Shown: piece by piece, positions 8,619-19,724 of the stretch | Layout: every line of letters begins with the position of its first letter | How positions within the stretch are numbered: the first letter of the stretch is position 1 | Origin: Streptomyces sp. SID12488 | Lineage (GTDB): Bacteria; Actinomycetota; Actinomycetes; Streptomycetales; Streptomycetaceae | Length of the DNA: 64,000 nt | Assembly: GCF_010548275.1 (NCBI RefSeq) | Contig: NZ_JAAGLT010000001.1 | Location: 620,001-684,000 of the forward strand | Direction of reading: 5' to 3' | The notes under the pieces: generated by a model | The model's input: the letters and a program-made list of their open reading frames with translations, nothing else | Databases searched by the model: none | What the model was told of the DNA's origin: nothing | Made by a program: the position numbers and the translations under genes

Positions 8619-9674
8619 TCAGGAGGACGTACGGGTCATCAGCTCCGTGGGAAGCACCAGCCGGCGCCGTTCCAGGACCCGGGATGCCGTCGGGCGGCGG
8701 TCGGCGACCTCCTCCAGGAGGAGGTCGATCATCGCCCGGCCCATTTCCACTATCGGCTGGCGGACGCTCGTCAGGGGCGGATCCATGTGGCGGGCTATGG
8801 CCGAGTCGTCGTAGCCGACGAGGGCCACGTCGTCGGGTATGCGGCGGCCCTCTTCGCGCAGGACCTGGCGGGCGCCCGCCGCTGTCACGTCCGAGCCCGC
8901 GAAGACCGCGTCCAGGTCGGGGCAGCGGGACAGGAGGCGGGTCATCGCCCGGCGACCGCCCTCCTCGGTGAAGTCGCCCGGTTCGATCAGGTCCTCGTCC
9001 ACCTCGTGGCCCGCCGCCTCCAGGGCTTCGCGGTAGCCGTCGACGCGACGCTGGGCGCCGTACACGTCCATGCGGCCCGTGATGTGGGCGATCTTGCGGC
9101 GGCCCCGGGAGAGGAGGTGTTCGGCCGCTTGCCGGCCACCTCCGTAGTTGTCGGAGTCCACCGAGGTGAGGGTCTCCGCCGCCGACCTCGGGCCGCTGAT
9201 CACCGCCGGGATCTCCAGCTGGACCAGCAGGTCGGGGAGCGGGTCGTCGGCGTGGGTCGAGACCAACAGGACGCCGTCGACCCGGTGGGCGGCCAGGTAC
9301 TGGGCGAGGCGCTGGCGTTCCCTGTCGCTGCCCGCGAAGATCAGCAGGAGCTGCATCTCCGTGTCCGAGATCGCCGCGCCCACACCGCGCAGCATGTCCG
9401 AGAAGTACGGTTCCGCAAAGAATCGGGTCTCCGGCTCGGGGACGACCAGTGCGATCGCGTCCGTGCGGTTCGCGGCGAGGGCGCGGGCCGCGGTGTTCGG
9501 GACATAGCCGAGTTCCGCGACCGCCGCCTCGACCGCCGCGCGGGTCACATCGCTGACTCTCGGCGAGCCGTTGATCACCCGGGAGACCGTGCCGCGGCCC
9601 ACTCCGGCGCGTGCGGCGACCTCTTCCAGGGTCGGCCGCCCGCCACTCCGGCCCCGCACTCCGTGGCCCACCAT
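8619..9674 (-). CDS. cebR: CebR, LacI-family repressor of cellobiose/cello-oligosaccharide genes
   Basis: A 351-residue LacI/GalR regulator. The N-terminal HTH reads RPTLEEVAARAGVGRGTVSR with the hinge VPNTAARALAANRT, followed by a periplasmic-binding-protein-like sensor domain ending ERRRLVLPTELM. The ATG at 9674 is chosen because GGGAGG lies 8 bases upstream; longer versions add non-coding-like sequence. It is divergent from cebEFG-bglC, and the two 14-bp palindromes TGGGAGCGCTCCCA/TGGGAGCGCTTCCA around that operon match the known CebR operator. Cellobiose or cellotriose is the known inducer in other species. Confidence 0.93.
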   Translation of the reverse strand: MVGHGVRGRSGGRPTLEEVAARAGVGRGTVSRVINGSPRVSDVTRAAVEAAVAELGYVPNTAARALAANRTDAIALVVPEPETRFFAEPYFSDMLRGVGAAISDTEMQLLLIFAGSDRERQRLAQYLAAHRVDGVLLVSTHADDPLPDLLVQLEIPAVISGPRSAAETLTSVDSDNYGGGRQAAEHLLSRGRRKIAHITGRMDVYGAQRRVDGYREALEAAGHEVDEDLIEPGDFTEEGGRRAMTRLLSRCPDLDAVFAGSDVTAAGARQVLREEGRRIPDDVALVGYDDSAIARHMDPPLTSVRQPIVEMGRAMIDLLLEEVADRRPTASRVLERRRLVLPTELMTRTSS

Positions 9675-10089
9675 GGTCCGCCTCCCGTCACCCGCTCCGG
9701 CCTGGAATCTAACAGCCCGCATTCCGGACCGAAGTCCGGCAACAGGCCTCGTGAGGCCTGGTGACACTCCCGGCAAGGCCCGCCGGGGATCTTCCGGTGC
9801 CTGGCGGCACATTCCCGGGGGTCCGTTCGCCGGCCTTCCGAAGCCTTCCGTTCCGCTTCCGGGAGCTTTAGTTAACAGCCCGATAACCGAAGACACATCC
9901 CCGCGTCTCCACCCTTGACACCCCCGCCCGGACCGACGACTCTTCAACACATCACCTGTGGGAGCGCTCCCACGGTACCTGACACATACACATCCCGCAC
10001 GTTCCCCGCCCGAGCCGCCGCATCAGAACTAACGGGCCCAACAACGCAGTTGGCCGGGGGGTCGGCACGTCAGGCAACAGGAGGACGCA
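9675..10089. other. cebR-cebE divergent control region
   Basis: A 415-base region with promoters for both directions. The cebE side has TTGACA at 9915-9920, a weak -10 about 17-18 bases later, and the CebR operator at 9959-9972, which would lie just after the start site and block elongation. The remaining sequence toward cebR shows no further element I can name. Confidence 0.6.
9959..9972. promoter_or_regulatory. CebR operator O1 (cebE promoter)
   Basis: TGGGAGCGCTCCCA is the perfect 14-bp palindrome known as the CebR site in streptomycetes. It lies 117 bases before the cebE ATG and about 40 bases after the TTGACA. Confidence 0.92.
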
Positions 10090-11415
10090 ATGCGCACGAG
10101 TACCCGCGGGTCCCGCAGACTGATGACCCTCGCGGTCGTCGCCACGCTGACGACGGGGCTGCTGGCCGGCTGCGCCGACGACTCGGGCGACAGCAAGCCG
10201 AACAACGGCGGAGGCAACAACGGAGGCGGCAAGACCGCCCTGACCATCGGCACCTTCGGTGTCTTCGGTTACAAGCAGGCCGGTCTCTACGACGAGTACA
10301 TGAAACTGCACCCGGACGTCAGCATCAAGGAGAACGTCACCACCAAGACCGACGTGTACTGGCCCAAGACGCTGACCCGTCTGCAGGCCGGCTCCGGTGT
10401 CGACGACATCCAGGCGATCGAGATCGGCAACGTCGCCGAGGCCGTGCAGACACAGGCGGACAAGTTCGTCGACCTCGGCAAGGAGGTCGACAAGTCCCAG
10501 TGGCTGGACTGGAAGAACGCACAGGCCACCACCAAGGACGGCAAGCAGATCGGGCTCGGCACGGACATCGGCCCGATGGCGATCTGCTACCGCAAGGACC
10601 TGTTCAAGAAGGCCGGTCTCGAGACGGACCGCACCAAGCTCGCCGCAGAGTGGAAGGGCGACTGGTCGAAGTTCGTCGATGTCGGCAAGAACTTCATGAA
10701 GAAGGCGCCGAGCGGCACCAAGTTCGTGGACTCCGCCTCCTCGGTCTACAACGCGGCGCTGGGTGGCGAGAGCGAGCGGTACTACGACAAGGACGGCAAC
10801 CCCATCTGGGACAAGTCGACGGGCGTCAAGGCCGCCTGGAACGCCGCGATGGAGGTGGCGACCAGCACCATGTCGGCGAAGCTGAAGCAGTTCGAGGGCC
10901 CGTGGGACACGGCCCTCTCCAAGGGCACCTTCGCGACGGTGGCCTGCCCCGCCTGGATGATCGGCTACATCCAGGAGAAGTCCGGTGAGTCCGGCAAGGG
11001 CAACTGGGACGTGGCGGCGGCGCCGACCGCGGCCAACTGGGGCGGCGCGTTCATCGGTGTACCGACGGCCGGCAAGCACCAGAAGGAGGCCATCGCGCTC
11101 GCCAAGTGGCTGACGGCCCCCGAGCAGCAGGCGAAGGTCTTCGCCAAGCAGGCCAGCTTCCCGTCGGCCCCGGCGGCGTACGCGACCCTGAAGCCGCAGG
11201 CCGCCACCGTCGAGTACTTCTCGAACGCTCCGATCGCCGAGATCTACGCGGCGTCGGCCAAGACCATCCCGGTCCAGTACTTCGGCGTCAAGGACCAGCC
11301 GATCGGCACCGCGATCGCGGACATCGGCATCCTGCAGGTCGAGCAGAAGGGCAAGACCCCGGCGCAGGGCTGGGACGCGGCAACGAACGAGATCAAGGAC
11401 GTGCTCGGCCAGTGA
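10090..11415 (+). CDS. cebE: CebE, cello-oligosaccharide-binding lipoprotein of the ABC importer
   Basis: A 441-residue family-1 extracellular solute-binding protein that captures cellobiose/cellotriose for CebFG. The N-terminus is a lipoprotein signal with lipobox LLAGC (Cys28), followed by a Gly/Asn-rich tether (NNGGGNNGGG). The mature domain ends in GWDAATNEIKDVLGQ. The ATG has AGGAGG 7 bases upstream. Its stop overlaps the cebF start by four bases (GTGA), so translation is coupled. It is regulated by CebR through the O1 operator. Confidence 0.95.
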   Translation: MRTSTRGSRRLMTLAVVATLTTGLLAGCADDSGDSKPNNGGGNNGGGKTALTIGTFGVFGYKQAGLYDEYMKLHPDVSIKENVTTKTDVYWPKTLTRLQAGSGVDDIQAIEIGNVAEAVQTQADKFVDLGKEVDKSQWLDWKNAQATTKDGKQIGLGTDIGPMAICYRKDLFKKAGLETDRTKLAAEWKGDWSKFVDVGKNFMKKAPSGTKFVDSASSVYNAALGGESERYYDKDGNPIWDKSTGVKAAWNAAMEVATSTMSAKLKQFEGPWDTALSKGTFATVACPAWMIGYIQEKSGESGKGNWDVAAAPTAANWGGAFIGVPTAGKHQKEAIALAKWLTAPEQQAKVFAKQASFPSAPAAYATLKPQAATVEYFSNAPIAEIYAASAKTIPVQYFGVKDQPIGTAIADIGILQVEQKGKTPAQGWDAATNEIKDVLGQ

Positions 11416-12431
11416 CCAGCTCCAAGCAGGCTCTCGCGCATCCAGCGTCGAGTGCCGAGACCGCGCCCGGCGACCAGCCGGGCGCGGTCCGGGGCGCTCA
11501 AGGTCGCGGTAAGCCGCCCGCGGGTCCGGGCTCGTGGCGCAGTCGGCTGTACCGCTGGGACATGAAGGCGTCGCCATACGCGTTCATCACCCCCTTCTTC
11601 CTCGTCTTCGGGGCCTTCGGTCTGGTCCCGCTCCTCTACACGGGCTGGTACTCGCTGCACAGCGTGCAGCTGTCCTCGCTGGACCACCAGACCTGGGTGG
11701 GCCTGGAGAACTACAAGAACCTGTGGGCCTCGGACTTCTTCTGGAACGCCCTGCAGAACACCTTCACCATCGGTCTGATCTCGACCGTGCCGCAGCTGCT
11801 CCTGGCGCTCGGCATCGCGCACCTGCTCAACTACAAGCTGCGCGGCTCGATCCTGTGGCGGGTGGTGATGCTCACCCCGTACGCCACCTCGGTGGCGGCG
11901 GCGACGCTGGTCTTCACGCTGCTGTACTCGTGGGACGGCGGCATGATCAACTGGCTGCTGCACTTCGTCGGGGTCGACGCGATCAACTGGCGCGAGTCCG
12001 ACTGGGGCGGGCAGTTCGCCGTCTCCAGCATCGTGATCTGGCGGTGGACCGGTTACAACGCGCTGATCTACCTCGCGGCGATGCAGGCGATCCCCACCGA
12101 CCTGTACGAGTCGGCGGCTCTCGACGGCGCCAACCGCTGGCAGCAGTTCCGCCATGTCACGGTCCCGATGCTCCGGCCGACGATCCTGTTCACCGTGGTC
12201 GTGTCCACCATCGGCGCGACCCAGCTCTTCGGTGAGCCGCTGCTGTTCGGCGGGTCCAAGGGCGGCTCCGAGCACCAGTACCAGACGCTCGGCCTGTACA
12301 TGTACGACCAGGGCTGGGTCATCGGCAACCTCGGCAAGGCGTCCGCGATCGCGTGGTCGATGTTCCTGATCCTGCTGGTCGTCGCCGCGGTCAACATGCT
12401 GATCAACCGACGTCTGAGGAAATCCCAATGA
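11412..12431 (+). CDS. cebF: CebF, ABC sugar permease
   Basis: A 339-residue MalF-like permease with six predicted membrane segments after a 50-residue polar N-terminus (first TM near AFITPFFLVFGAFGLVPLLY). The EAA loop reads ESAALDGANRWQQF, the contact site for the ATPase. No ATPase gene is in the cluster; in streptomycetes the shared MsiK supplies it (known for this family). The GTG at 11412 overlaps the cebE stop. Its stop overlaps the cebG ATG (ATGA). Confidence 0.95.
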   Translation: MTSSKQALAHPASSAETAPGDQPGAVRGAQGRGKPPAGPGSWRSRLYRWDMKASPYAFITPFFLVFGAFGLVPLLYTGWYSLHSVQLSSLDHQTWVGLENYKNLWASDFFWNALQNTFTIGLISTVPQLLLALGIAHLLNYKLRGSILWRVVMLTPYATSVAAATLVFTLLYSWDGGMINWLLHFVGVDAINWRESDWGGQFAVSSIVIWRWTGYNALIYLAAMQAIPTDLYESAALDGANRWQQFRHVTVPMLRPTILFTVVVSTIGATQLFGEPLLFGGSKGGSEHQYQTLGLYMYDQGWVIGNLGKASAIAWSMFLILLVVAAVNMLINRRLRKSQ

Positions 12432-13342
12432 CCACAAGTGATCTGACGCTGCCTCAGGTGGATGCGGAGCCGAAGCCGAAGGACGACAAGGGCTCCGGGC
12501 GCCGCCGGATCATCGGCGCGGGCAAGCAACTGCACGCGGGCCCGGTCACCTACGTCGTCCTGGCGGTCTTCTCGCTGATCTCGCTGGCCCCACTGCTGTG
12601 GACGGCGATCGCGGCCTCCCGCGACAACGCCCGGCTCGCCCAGACGCCGCCGCCGCTGTGGTTCGGCGCGAACCTGTTCAAGAACATGCAGGTCGCGTGG
12701 GACGAGGTGGGACTCGGCACGGCGATGCTCAACAGCACGCTCGTCGCGGGCACCATCACGGTCAGTACGGTGCTGTTCTCGACGCTGGCGGGGTTCGCCT
12801 TCGCCAAGCTGCGGTTCAGGTTCTCCAGCGCGCTGCTGCTGCTGACCATCGGCACGATGATGATCCCGCCGCAGCTCGCCGTCGTACCGCTGTACCTGTG
12901 GATGGCCGACCTCGGCTGGTCCAACCAGTTGCAGGCCGTGATCCTGCCGACGCTGGTCACCGCCTTCGGTACGTTCTTCATGCGGCAGTACCTGGTGCAG
13001 GCGCTGCCCTCCGAGCTGATCGAGGCGGCGCGGGTGGACGGCGCGAACAGCCTGCGCGTGGTGTGGCACGTGGTCTTCCCGGCGGCGCGGCCCGCGATGG
13101 CCGTGCTCGGCCTGCTGACCTTCGTGTTCGCCTGGAACGACTTCCTGTGGCCGATCATCGCGCTCAACCAGCAGAACCCGACCGTGCAGGTCGCCCTGAA
13201 CGCGCTCGGCACCGGTTACGTCCCCGACCAGGCGGTCATCATGGCGGGCGCGCTGCTGGGCACACTGCCGCTGCTCATCGCCTTCCTCCTGTTCGGCAAG
13301 CAGATCGTGGGCGGCATCATGAACGGCGCCGTCAAGGGCTGA
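12428..13342 (+). CDS. cebG: CebG, ABC sugar permease
   Basis: A 304-residue MalG-like permease with six membrane segments and an EAA loop ([15 protein letters not shown]) near residue 200. It pairs with CebF. The ATG overlaps the cebF stop, with GAGGAAAT just upstream. It ends 155 bases before bglC, with a CebR operator at the bglC start. Confidence 0.95.
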   Translation: MTTSDLTLPQVDAEPKPKDDKGSGRRRIIGAGKQLHAGPVTYVVLAVFSLISLAPLLWTAIAASRDNARLAQTPPPLWFGANLFKNMQVAWDEVGLGTAMLNSTLVAGTITVSTVLFSTLAGFAFAKLRFRFSSALLLLTIGTMMIPPQLAVVPLYLWMADLGWSNQLQAVILPTLVTAFGTFFMRQYLVQALPSELIEAARVDGANSLRVVWHVVFPAARPAMAVLGLLTFVFAWNDFLWPIIALNQQNPTVQVALNALGTGYVPDQAVIMAGALLGTLPLLIAFLLFGKQIVGGIMNGAVKG

Positions 13343-13484
13343 CCCGTACAGGACTTCGTACGGGACTTTCGTCAGGGACTTTTCGTACGGGAACTCTCGG
13401 GGGCCGGGTCACCGCCGCCTCGGCCCCCTCGCACTCTCCCCCCACTTCCCTCATCTCCTACCCGTCGGTCTCCACGACTTCCTA

Positions 13485-13497
13485 TGGGAGCGCTTCC

Positions 13498-13498
<1 letters not shown>
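13485..13498. promoter_or_regulatory. CebR operator O2 overlapping the bglC start and Shine-Dalgarno
   Basis: TGGGAGCGCTTCCA differs from the perfect palindrome at one position. Its last base is the A of the bglC ATG, and its GGGAG is the only Shine-Dalgarno-like sequence at the right distance (7 bases) from that ATG. Confidence 0.88.
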
Positions 13499-14925
<1,427 letters not shown>

Positions 14926-15049
14926 GCGCTCCGCTGACGGGGCGTCGGTCCAAAGGCCGGGTCGCGGCACCTGAGGGGGGTGCCGCGCCCCGGCCGGGGC
15001 CGCTCCGGGGCTCGGGCCGACGGGAAGCAGGGGGCTTCTCAGCGCTGGT

Positions 15050-15093
15050 CGGCGGGGTCCCGCGCGTGCGAATGCACGCGCGGGACCCCGCTG
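15050..15093. terminator. Bidirectional terminator between bglC and the sensor kinase
   Basis: A 17-bp perfect core stem (15053-15069 with 15074-15090, loop GAAT), extended by three more pairs including one G-T. It sits between two convergent genes. The rest of the 14926-15251 gap holds only GC-rich sequence without recognised features. Confidence 0.88.
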
Positions 15094-15251
15094 ACAGCAA
15101 CCGGGCCACAGCAGGCGGCACGGAGTGCGTCGGCAGCCGGCGGCAACATCGCCGTGCCCGCTGGGAGCGTGCCGCCGGCCCCGCGTCCGTTACCCGATCC
15201 GCCGGACAGACCCCCGGGCGTCGGAAACGACTCGGCGACCGGCGGCCGAAG

Positions 15252-16640
15252 TCAGGCCCTCGCGCCGGCGCCGCGCCGCCGCAACACCCCCGGTCCGCTC
15301 CCCCGGTGTCCGCGCCGTACCGGTGCTGCCCGGCCGTCCAGCTGGAGCCAGATCCGTATCTCCGTCCCACCGAGCACCGACGAGCCGATCCGTACGTCCC
15401 CGCCCGTCGCCTCCGCGAGCCGGCGCACGATGTCCAGGCCGAGGCCGGTCGATCCCGCGCTGCCCGAGCCGCGCCCCCTGGCCATCGCGGCCTCGGGGTC
15501 GGTGATCCCGGGCCCCGCGTCCGACACCAGCATGATCACCGCGTCGTCGCCGTTGTGGACGTCGACCGCGAAGGCGGTGCCCTCCGGGGTGTGCCGGAAG
15601 ACGTTGCCGAGCAGGGCGTCGAGGGCGGCGGCCAGGTCGGCGCGGGCCACGGGTATCCGCACCGGCCGCTCCACACCGGCCACCCGCACCTTCCTCCCCT
15701 CGTCCTCCGCGAGCGCCGACCAGAAGGCCATCCGCTCGCGCACGACCTCGGCCGCGTCGCAGCCGGCGCCCGGTCCGGCGAGGGTCGTCTGCGGCTTGGC
15801 CTCGCGGGCGGTACGGATGATCGTGTCGACCTCGTGCTCCAGCTGGGCGACCGCGGCCCGCGTCTGCTCGGCGGCCGGGCCGTCTCCGAGCGAGGCGGCG
15901 TTCAGCCGCAGCACGGTCAGCGGCGTTCGCAGCCGGTGGGACAGATCGGCGGCCAACTCCCTTTCGTTCGCGAGCAGTTGTACGACCTGGTCGGCCATCG
16001 AGTTGAACGCGACCGCCGCGAGGCGCAGTTCGGCCGGTCCTTCCTCGGGCACTCTGGCGCCCAGTTTTCCCTCCCCCAGTTCCTGCGCGCCCTCGACGAG
16101 GCGCCGGGCGGGCCGCACCATGCGCACGCCCAGCCGGTCGGCGACGGCGACCGAACCGACGACGAGGATCGCCCCGACGCCGGCAAGGACCGCCCAGGCC
16201 AGGCCGATGCCGTTGCTGACCTCGGCCTCGGGGACGTACACCTCGACGACGGCTATCTCACCGGAGCCGATCGCGACGGGCTGGAGGAGGGCGGACCCGC
16301 CGGACACCTCGGTGGTGGAGGCGCGGCCGAGTCTGCGGACGGCCTCGATGTCGGCGCCGGCGGCGCGCTTCCGTCCGAGGTCGACCGGGCTCGTACCGCC
16401 GCTCGCGGGGATGTGCACGGCCAGGGCCGCGCCCGATCCGGCGGAGGCGACGACCCGTTCCAGCTGGTCGCGGTCAGTGGTGATGGAGAGGGCGGGGGCG
16501 ACGGCCGCGGCCTGCCGCTCGGCGTTGGAGAAGGCGCGGTCGCGGGCCATCTCCCTGATGACCAGGCCGAGCGGCACGGCGAAGGCCACCACGACCATCG
16601 TCGTGACCGCCACGCACACCTTGACCAGCGCCCACCTCAT
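15252..16640 (-). CDS. Two-component sensor histidine kinase
   Basis: A 462-residue membrane kinase: TM1 (VAVTTMVVVAFAVPLGLVI), an extracytoplasmic sensor of about 110 residues, TM2 (AWAVLAGVGAILVVGSVAV), a HAMP linker, then HisKA with the phospho-accepting His235 in DLSHRLRTPLT and a HATPase_c domain (N box ALLGNVFRHTPEG, G1 SDAGPGI, G2 STGLGLDIV). The ATG at 16640 lies 10 bases after the response-regulator stop, so the pair is one operon with the regulator first. No ligand can be named. The C-terminal 30 residues are Arg/Gly-rich and unstructured. Confidence 0.92.
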   Translation of the reverse strand: MRWALVKVCVAVTTMVVVAFAVPLGLVIREMARDRAFSNAERQAAAVAPALSITTDRDQLERVVASAGSGAALAVHIPASGGTSPVDLGRKRAAGADIEAVRRLGRASTTEVSGGSALLQPVAIGSGEIAVVEVYVPEAEVSNGIGLAWAVLAGVGAILVVGSVAVADRLGVRMVRPARRLVEGAQELGEGKLGARVPEEGPAELRLAAVAFNSMADQVVQLLANERELAADLSHRLRTPLTVLRLNAASLGDGPAAEQTRAAVAQLEHEVDTIIRTAREAKPQTTLAGPGAGCDAAEVVRERMAFWSALAEDEGRKVRVAGVERPVRIPVARADLAAALDALLGNVFRHTPEGTAFAVDVHNGDDAVIMLVSDAGPGITDPEAAMARGRGSGSAGSTGLGLDIVRRLAEATGGDVRIGSSVLGGTEIRIWLQLDGRAAPVRRGHRGSGPGVLRRRGAGARA

Positions 16641-16650
16641 GGTGTCCCCC

Positions 16651-17355
16651 TCACAGCGGCGGCTCCGCTCCGGGCGGCGCCAGCTTCACGCCGACGCCCC
16701 GCAGGGTGTGCAGATAACGGGGTCGGGCCGCCGTTTCGCCCAGCTTCCGCCGCAGCCAGGACAGATGGACGTCGATGGTCTGGTCGTCGCCGTAGGACTG
16801 CTGCCACACCTCCGCGAGCAGTTCCCTGCGCGCGACGACGACACCCGGCCGGCCGGCGAGGAAGGCGAGCAGGTCGAACTCGCGGCGCGTCAGGTCCAGT
16901 CGTACGCCGTCCAGTTCGGCCTGCCGGCGCAGCGGGTCGATGGCCAGGCCGCCGACGCGGATGACCGTGGAGGGCGGGGTGTCCGCGGGTGCGGTGCGGG
17001 CCCTGCGCAGGACGGCGGCCATGCGGGCCGACAGGTGTTCGACCGAGAACGGCTTGGTGAGGTAGTCGTCCGCGCCCGCGTTCAACAGCCGGACGATCTC
17101 CGTCTCCTCGTCGCGGGCGGTGGCGACGATCACCGGCACGTCGGTGATTCCGCGCAGCATCTTCAGGGCCTCGGACCCGTCGAGATCGGGCAGACCGAGA
17201 TCCAGGATCACCACGTCGAAACGGAAGTGAGCGACCTCGCGCAGCGCCTCAAGGGCGGTGCCGACACTGCGCACGAGGTGCGCGGCATCGGTCAGATGCC
17301 GGATGAGGGCGGAGCGCACGAACTGGTCGTCCTCGACCACGAGCACACTTGCCAT
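16651..17355 (-). CDS. OmpR/PhoB-family response regulator
   Basis: A 234-residue regulator. The receiver has the acidic pair in VVEDDQFV and the phospho-acceptor Asp52 in VVILDLGLPD; the C-terminal winged-helix (about 130-230) has LTRREFDLLAFLAGRPG and TIDVHLSWLRRKLGE. It is activated by the adjacent kinase. The ATG at 17355 (MASVLVVEDD) fits the receiver fold; upstream in-frame sequence is not conserved-looking. The target genes are not evident; the divergent secreted-protein gene 120 bases away is a candidate. Confidence 0.93.
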   Translation of the reverse strand: MASVLVVEDDQFVRSALIRHLTDAAHLVRSVGTALEALREVAHFRFDVVILDLGLPDLDGSEALKMLRGITDVPVIVATARDEETEIVRLLNAGADDYLTKPFSVEHLSARMAAVLRRARTAPADTPPSTVIRVGGLAIDPLRRQAELDGVRLDLTRREFDLLAFLAGRPGVVVARRELLAEVWQQSYGDDQTIDVHLSWLRRKLGETAARPRYLHTLRGVGVKLAPPGAEPPL

Positions 17356-17475
17356 GCGCCGCACCGTACGCCAATCCGGCGAGTCGGGTCCGGCGCCTGT
17401 GGATAACTTCCTGGCGACCGCGCCCGGCCGACGACAGGCGACACCGATGGGGCGCGTGAGGCAGTATGACCGGCG

Positions 17476-18015
17476 ATGCGCAGAGGACTCGTACACCTTC
17501 TGGCGTGGACGCTGGCCACGGGCGCGGCGGCCACGATGACGTGGTGGGGTGTCCACACAGTGATGGCGGGAACGGCGTACGACCCGCCCCGCGCGCTCCC
17601 CATCACGGCGGCCGACGCGGCCGGACGGAAGTCGACTGCACCGGAGCCGGACCCGGAACCGAAGCCGCTCGACACGACGGCAAGCCCACAGCCCACCCGC
17701 CCGGCACCGACTCCGACGCCCACCCCGACGCCGTCACCCGCGTCGGCATCCACCCCGAGTGCGACCCCCTCGAAGCCCCAGACCCGGACCCCGTCCACGG
17801 TGAAGGCGTACGACACCGACGGCGGGCGGGCGGTCTTCGACCTCGGTACGGACTACGCGACGCTCGTGTCGGCGACGCCCGGGGCGGGCTGGTCGATGCA
17901 GGTGTGGAAGACGGAGTCGTGGATCCGGGTGGAGTTCAGCGCGGGCGCGGACCGGGTGACGGTGTTCTGCACCTGGCACGACGGCCCGCCGCACGTGCAG
18001 GTCATCACCTACTGA
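17476..18015 (+). CDS. Secreted or membrane-anchored Pro/Thr-rich protein, unknown function
   Basis: A 179-residue protein with an N-terminal hydrophobic signal or anchor (LAWTLATGAAATMTWWGVHTVM), a 70-residue Pro/Thr/Ser linker (TPTPTPTPSPASASTPSATP) typical of wall-spanning regions, and a 65-residue C-terminal beta-rich domain starting near VKAYDTDGGRAVFDLGTDY. It is divergent from the two-component operon, so it may be a target. No known family was recognised. Confidence 0.78.
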   Translation: MRRGLVHLLAWTLATGAAATMTWWGVHTVMAGTAYDPPRALPITAADAAGRKSTAPEPDPEPKPLDTTASPQPTRPAPTPTPTPTPSPASASTPSATPSKPQTRTPSTVKAYDTDGGRAVFDLGTDYATLVSATPGAGWSMQVWKTESWIRVEFSAGADRVTVFCTWHDGPPHVQVITY

Positions 18016-18040
18016 AACAACCACTGCCCGGCTGACCGGG

Positions 18041-18910
18041 TCAGCGGAACACCGACGGCGGTGGTGCCGGCGACGCGACCGCCGCCGTGTCCGTGACCGG
18101 TACGGCTCCGCCGGTGAAGTCGGTGAGGGCGCGGCCGTGTTCGAGGCGGGCGGGCTGCGGGTCGGAGGCGGCGCGGCGGGTCAGCTCGGCGATGGGCAGC
18201 GGGTGCGCGGAACCGACGAGCACCGCGTTGCCGAACCGTTTCCCCCGCAGCACGGTCGGGTCCGCGATCAGGGCCAGCTCGGGGAAGACCGCCCCCGCGG
18301 TGGCGATCTGGCCGCGCAGATGGGCGAGCGGCGGCCCGTCGGCGAGGTTGGCGGCGTAACAGCCGGCGTCGTTCACGACCCTGCGTACGTCCGTCAGGAA
18401 CTCGACCGACGTCAGATGGGCCGGGGTGCGCGCCCCGCTGAACACGTCCGCGATGACGAGGTCGGCCCAGCCGTCGGGGATCTTCGCGAGCCCTTCGCGG
18501 GCGTCGGTGGAGCGCACCCGGATACGGGCGTTCGGGTCCAGCGGCAGCTCGCGGCGGACCAGTTGGACGAGGGCGGCGTCCCGTTCGACGGCCTGCTGGG
18601 TGGACCGGGGGCGCGTCGCGGCGACATACCGCGCCAGGGTGAGGGCGCCGCCGCCGAGGTGCACGACCTGCACGGGCTTGCCGGGCGGCGCGACGAGGTC
18701 GATCACATGACCGAGGCGGCGCTGGTACTCGAAGGAGAGGTACGCCGGGTCGTCGAGGTCGACGTGGGACTGCGGGGCGCCGTCGATGAGCAGTGTCCAG
18801 GCGCGCGCCCGGTCCCGGTCGGGGATCAGCTCGGCGAGCCCGCCGTCGACCGTCTCGACGACGGCCTCGGCGGCCGACTGTCCGCGCCGCGCGTTTCTGG
18901 ACTTTCCCAT
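18041..18910 (-). CDS. Spermidine-synthase-like SAM-dependent methyltransferase-fold protein
   Basis: A 289-residue protein of the spermidine synthase/class I methyltransferase fold. The glycine-rich SAM loop reads VVHLGGGALTLARYVA, the acidic residue after beta2 is in AVERDAALVQLV, and motif NARIRVRSTDAREGL and DLVIADVFSGA follow. Proteins of this type are common in actinobacteria and are seldom true polyamine synthases. The ATG at 18910 has GGGGGA upstream. Function is inferred from fold only. Confidence 0.85.
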   Translation of the reverse strand: MGKSRNARRGQSAAEAVVETVDGGLAELIPDRDRARAWTLLIDGAPQSHVDLDDPAYLSFEYQRRLGHVIDLVAPPGKPVQVVHLGGGALTLARYVAATRPRSTQQAVERDAALVQLVRRELPLDPNARIRVRSTDAREGLAKIPDGWADLVIADVFSGARTPAHLTSVEFLTDVRRVVNDAGCYAANLADGPPLAHLRGQIATAGAVFPELALIADPTVLRGKRFGNAVLVGSAHPLPIAELTRRAASDPQPARLEHGRALTDFTGGAVPVTDTAAVASPAPPPSVFR

Positions 18911-18985
18911 TCCCCCATTATCGGGGTGGGCGAATACCCCGGCACAATTGCGGCCGCACAACGGCCGTACAACGGTCGCGCCGGG

Positions 18986-19444
18986 TCAGCGGCGGTTGTC
19001 GGCGGCCTCGATGAGCCGGGCCGCCTCGCCGAGGGCCGCGCGGAGCACCGCCGGGTCGGTGGCCAGGTCCGCGTCTCCGGGCGGGAGCAACCAGTCCGAG
19101 CCCTCGACGGGGGGTACGGGATCGGGGACCGCGAGGCTCAGACCACGCCCGTTGGTCTCCGTACAGGTGCTGCCGGGAACGTCCCAGGCCGCGGCGGTGC
19201 CGGGCGGTACCAGGAAGCCCAGGGTGTCGCAGCCGTCGTCGTGCAGTACGGGGCCGACCCCGTCCCCGGCACCCCTGCGCAGGATGTCGACCGCCTCCAG
19301 CCCCTGCCGCGCCGGAACCGTCACCAGATCACAGATGTGCGCTGTGTTTGGCGCGGCCGATGCGGGCAACGCGGGTGATGTGTGTGCTCCGAACTGCGCA
19401 CAAGGATCGGCGCTCTGACTGATCTCCATCCCGGCCTCCACCAC
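18986..19444 (-). CDS. Conserved hypothetical protein
   Basis: A 152-residue protein with no signal peptide or membrane segment. It contains two Cys in the N-terminal third and a Pro-rich middle (VPDPVPPVEGSDWLLPPGDAD). AGGAGGGG lies a few bases before tandem GTG codons at 19444 and 19441; either could start translation. I do not recognise a family. Confidence 0.65.
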   Translation of the reverse strand: MVEAGMEISQSADPCAQFGAHTSPALPASAAPNTAHICDLVTVPARQGLEAVDILRRGAGDGVGPVLHDDGCDTLGFLVPPGTAAAWDVPGSTCTETNGRGLSLAVPDPVPPVEGSDWLLPPGDADLATDPAVLRAALGEAARLIEAADNRR

Positions 19445-19724
19445 GGAACCCCTCCTGTAACGAACGGGTCGGGAGTTCGGGTTGCTCCCGGTCCATCGGG
19501 TTCAACGCGCCAGAACGTCAACGGCTACGGCGCAAGACCGCTGCAAAGGATGGCAGTTCATGGCGGATCGTGGATGAGATATCCGGTTTGTAGCCAAACC
19601 CCGCATGGCGGGTCGTGCGCACCCGGTACGTTCTTGCCCGCCGGAAACAGGACGTCCGATGGATAACTGTTCCAACTCGTCAGGAATCCGGCACGGTTCG
19701 ACGGTTCGCAGAGAGGGCCCGGCC

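Noticed and set aside
8565-9764. A 399-codon plus-strand frame opposite cebR
   Set aside because: It is antisense to a clear LacI-family gene; long antisense frames are usual in high-GC DNA.
17735-18024. Minus-strand frame overlapping the Pro/Thr-rich secreted protein
   Set aside because: It lacks a ribosome site and lies opposite a gene with a clear signal peptide and Pro/Thr linker.
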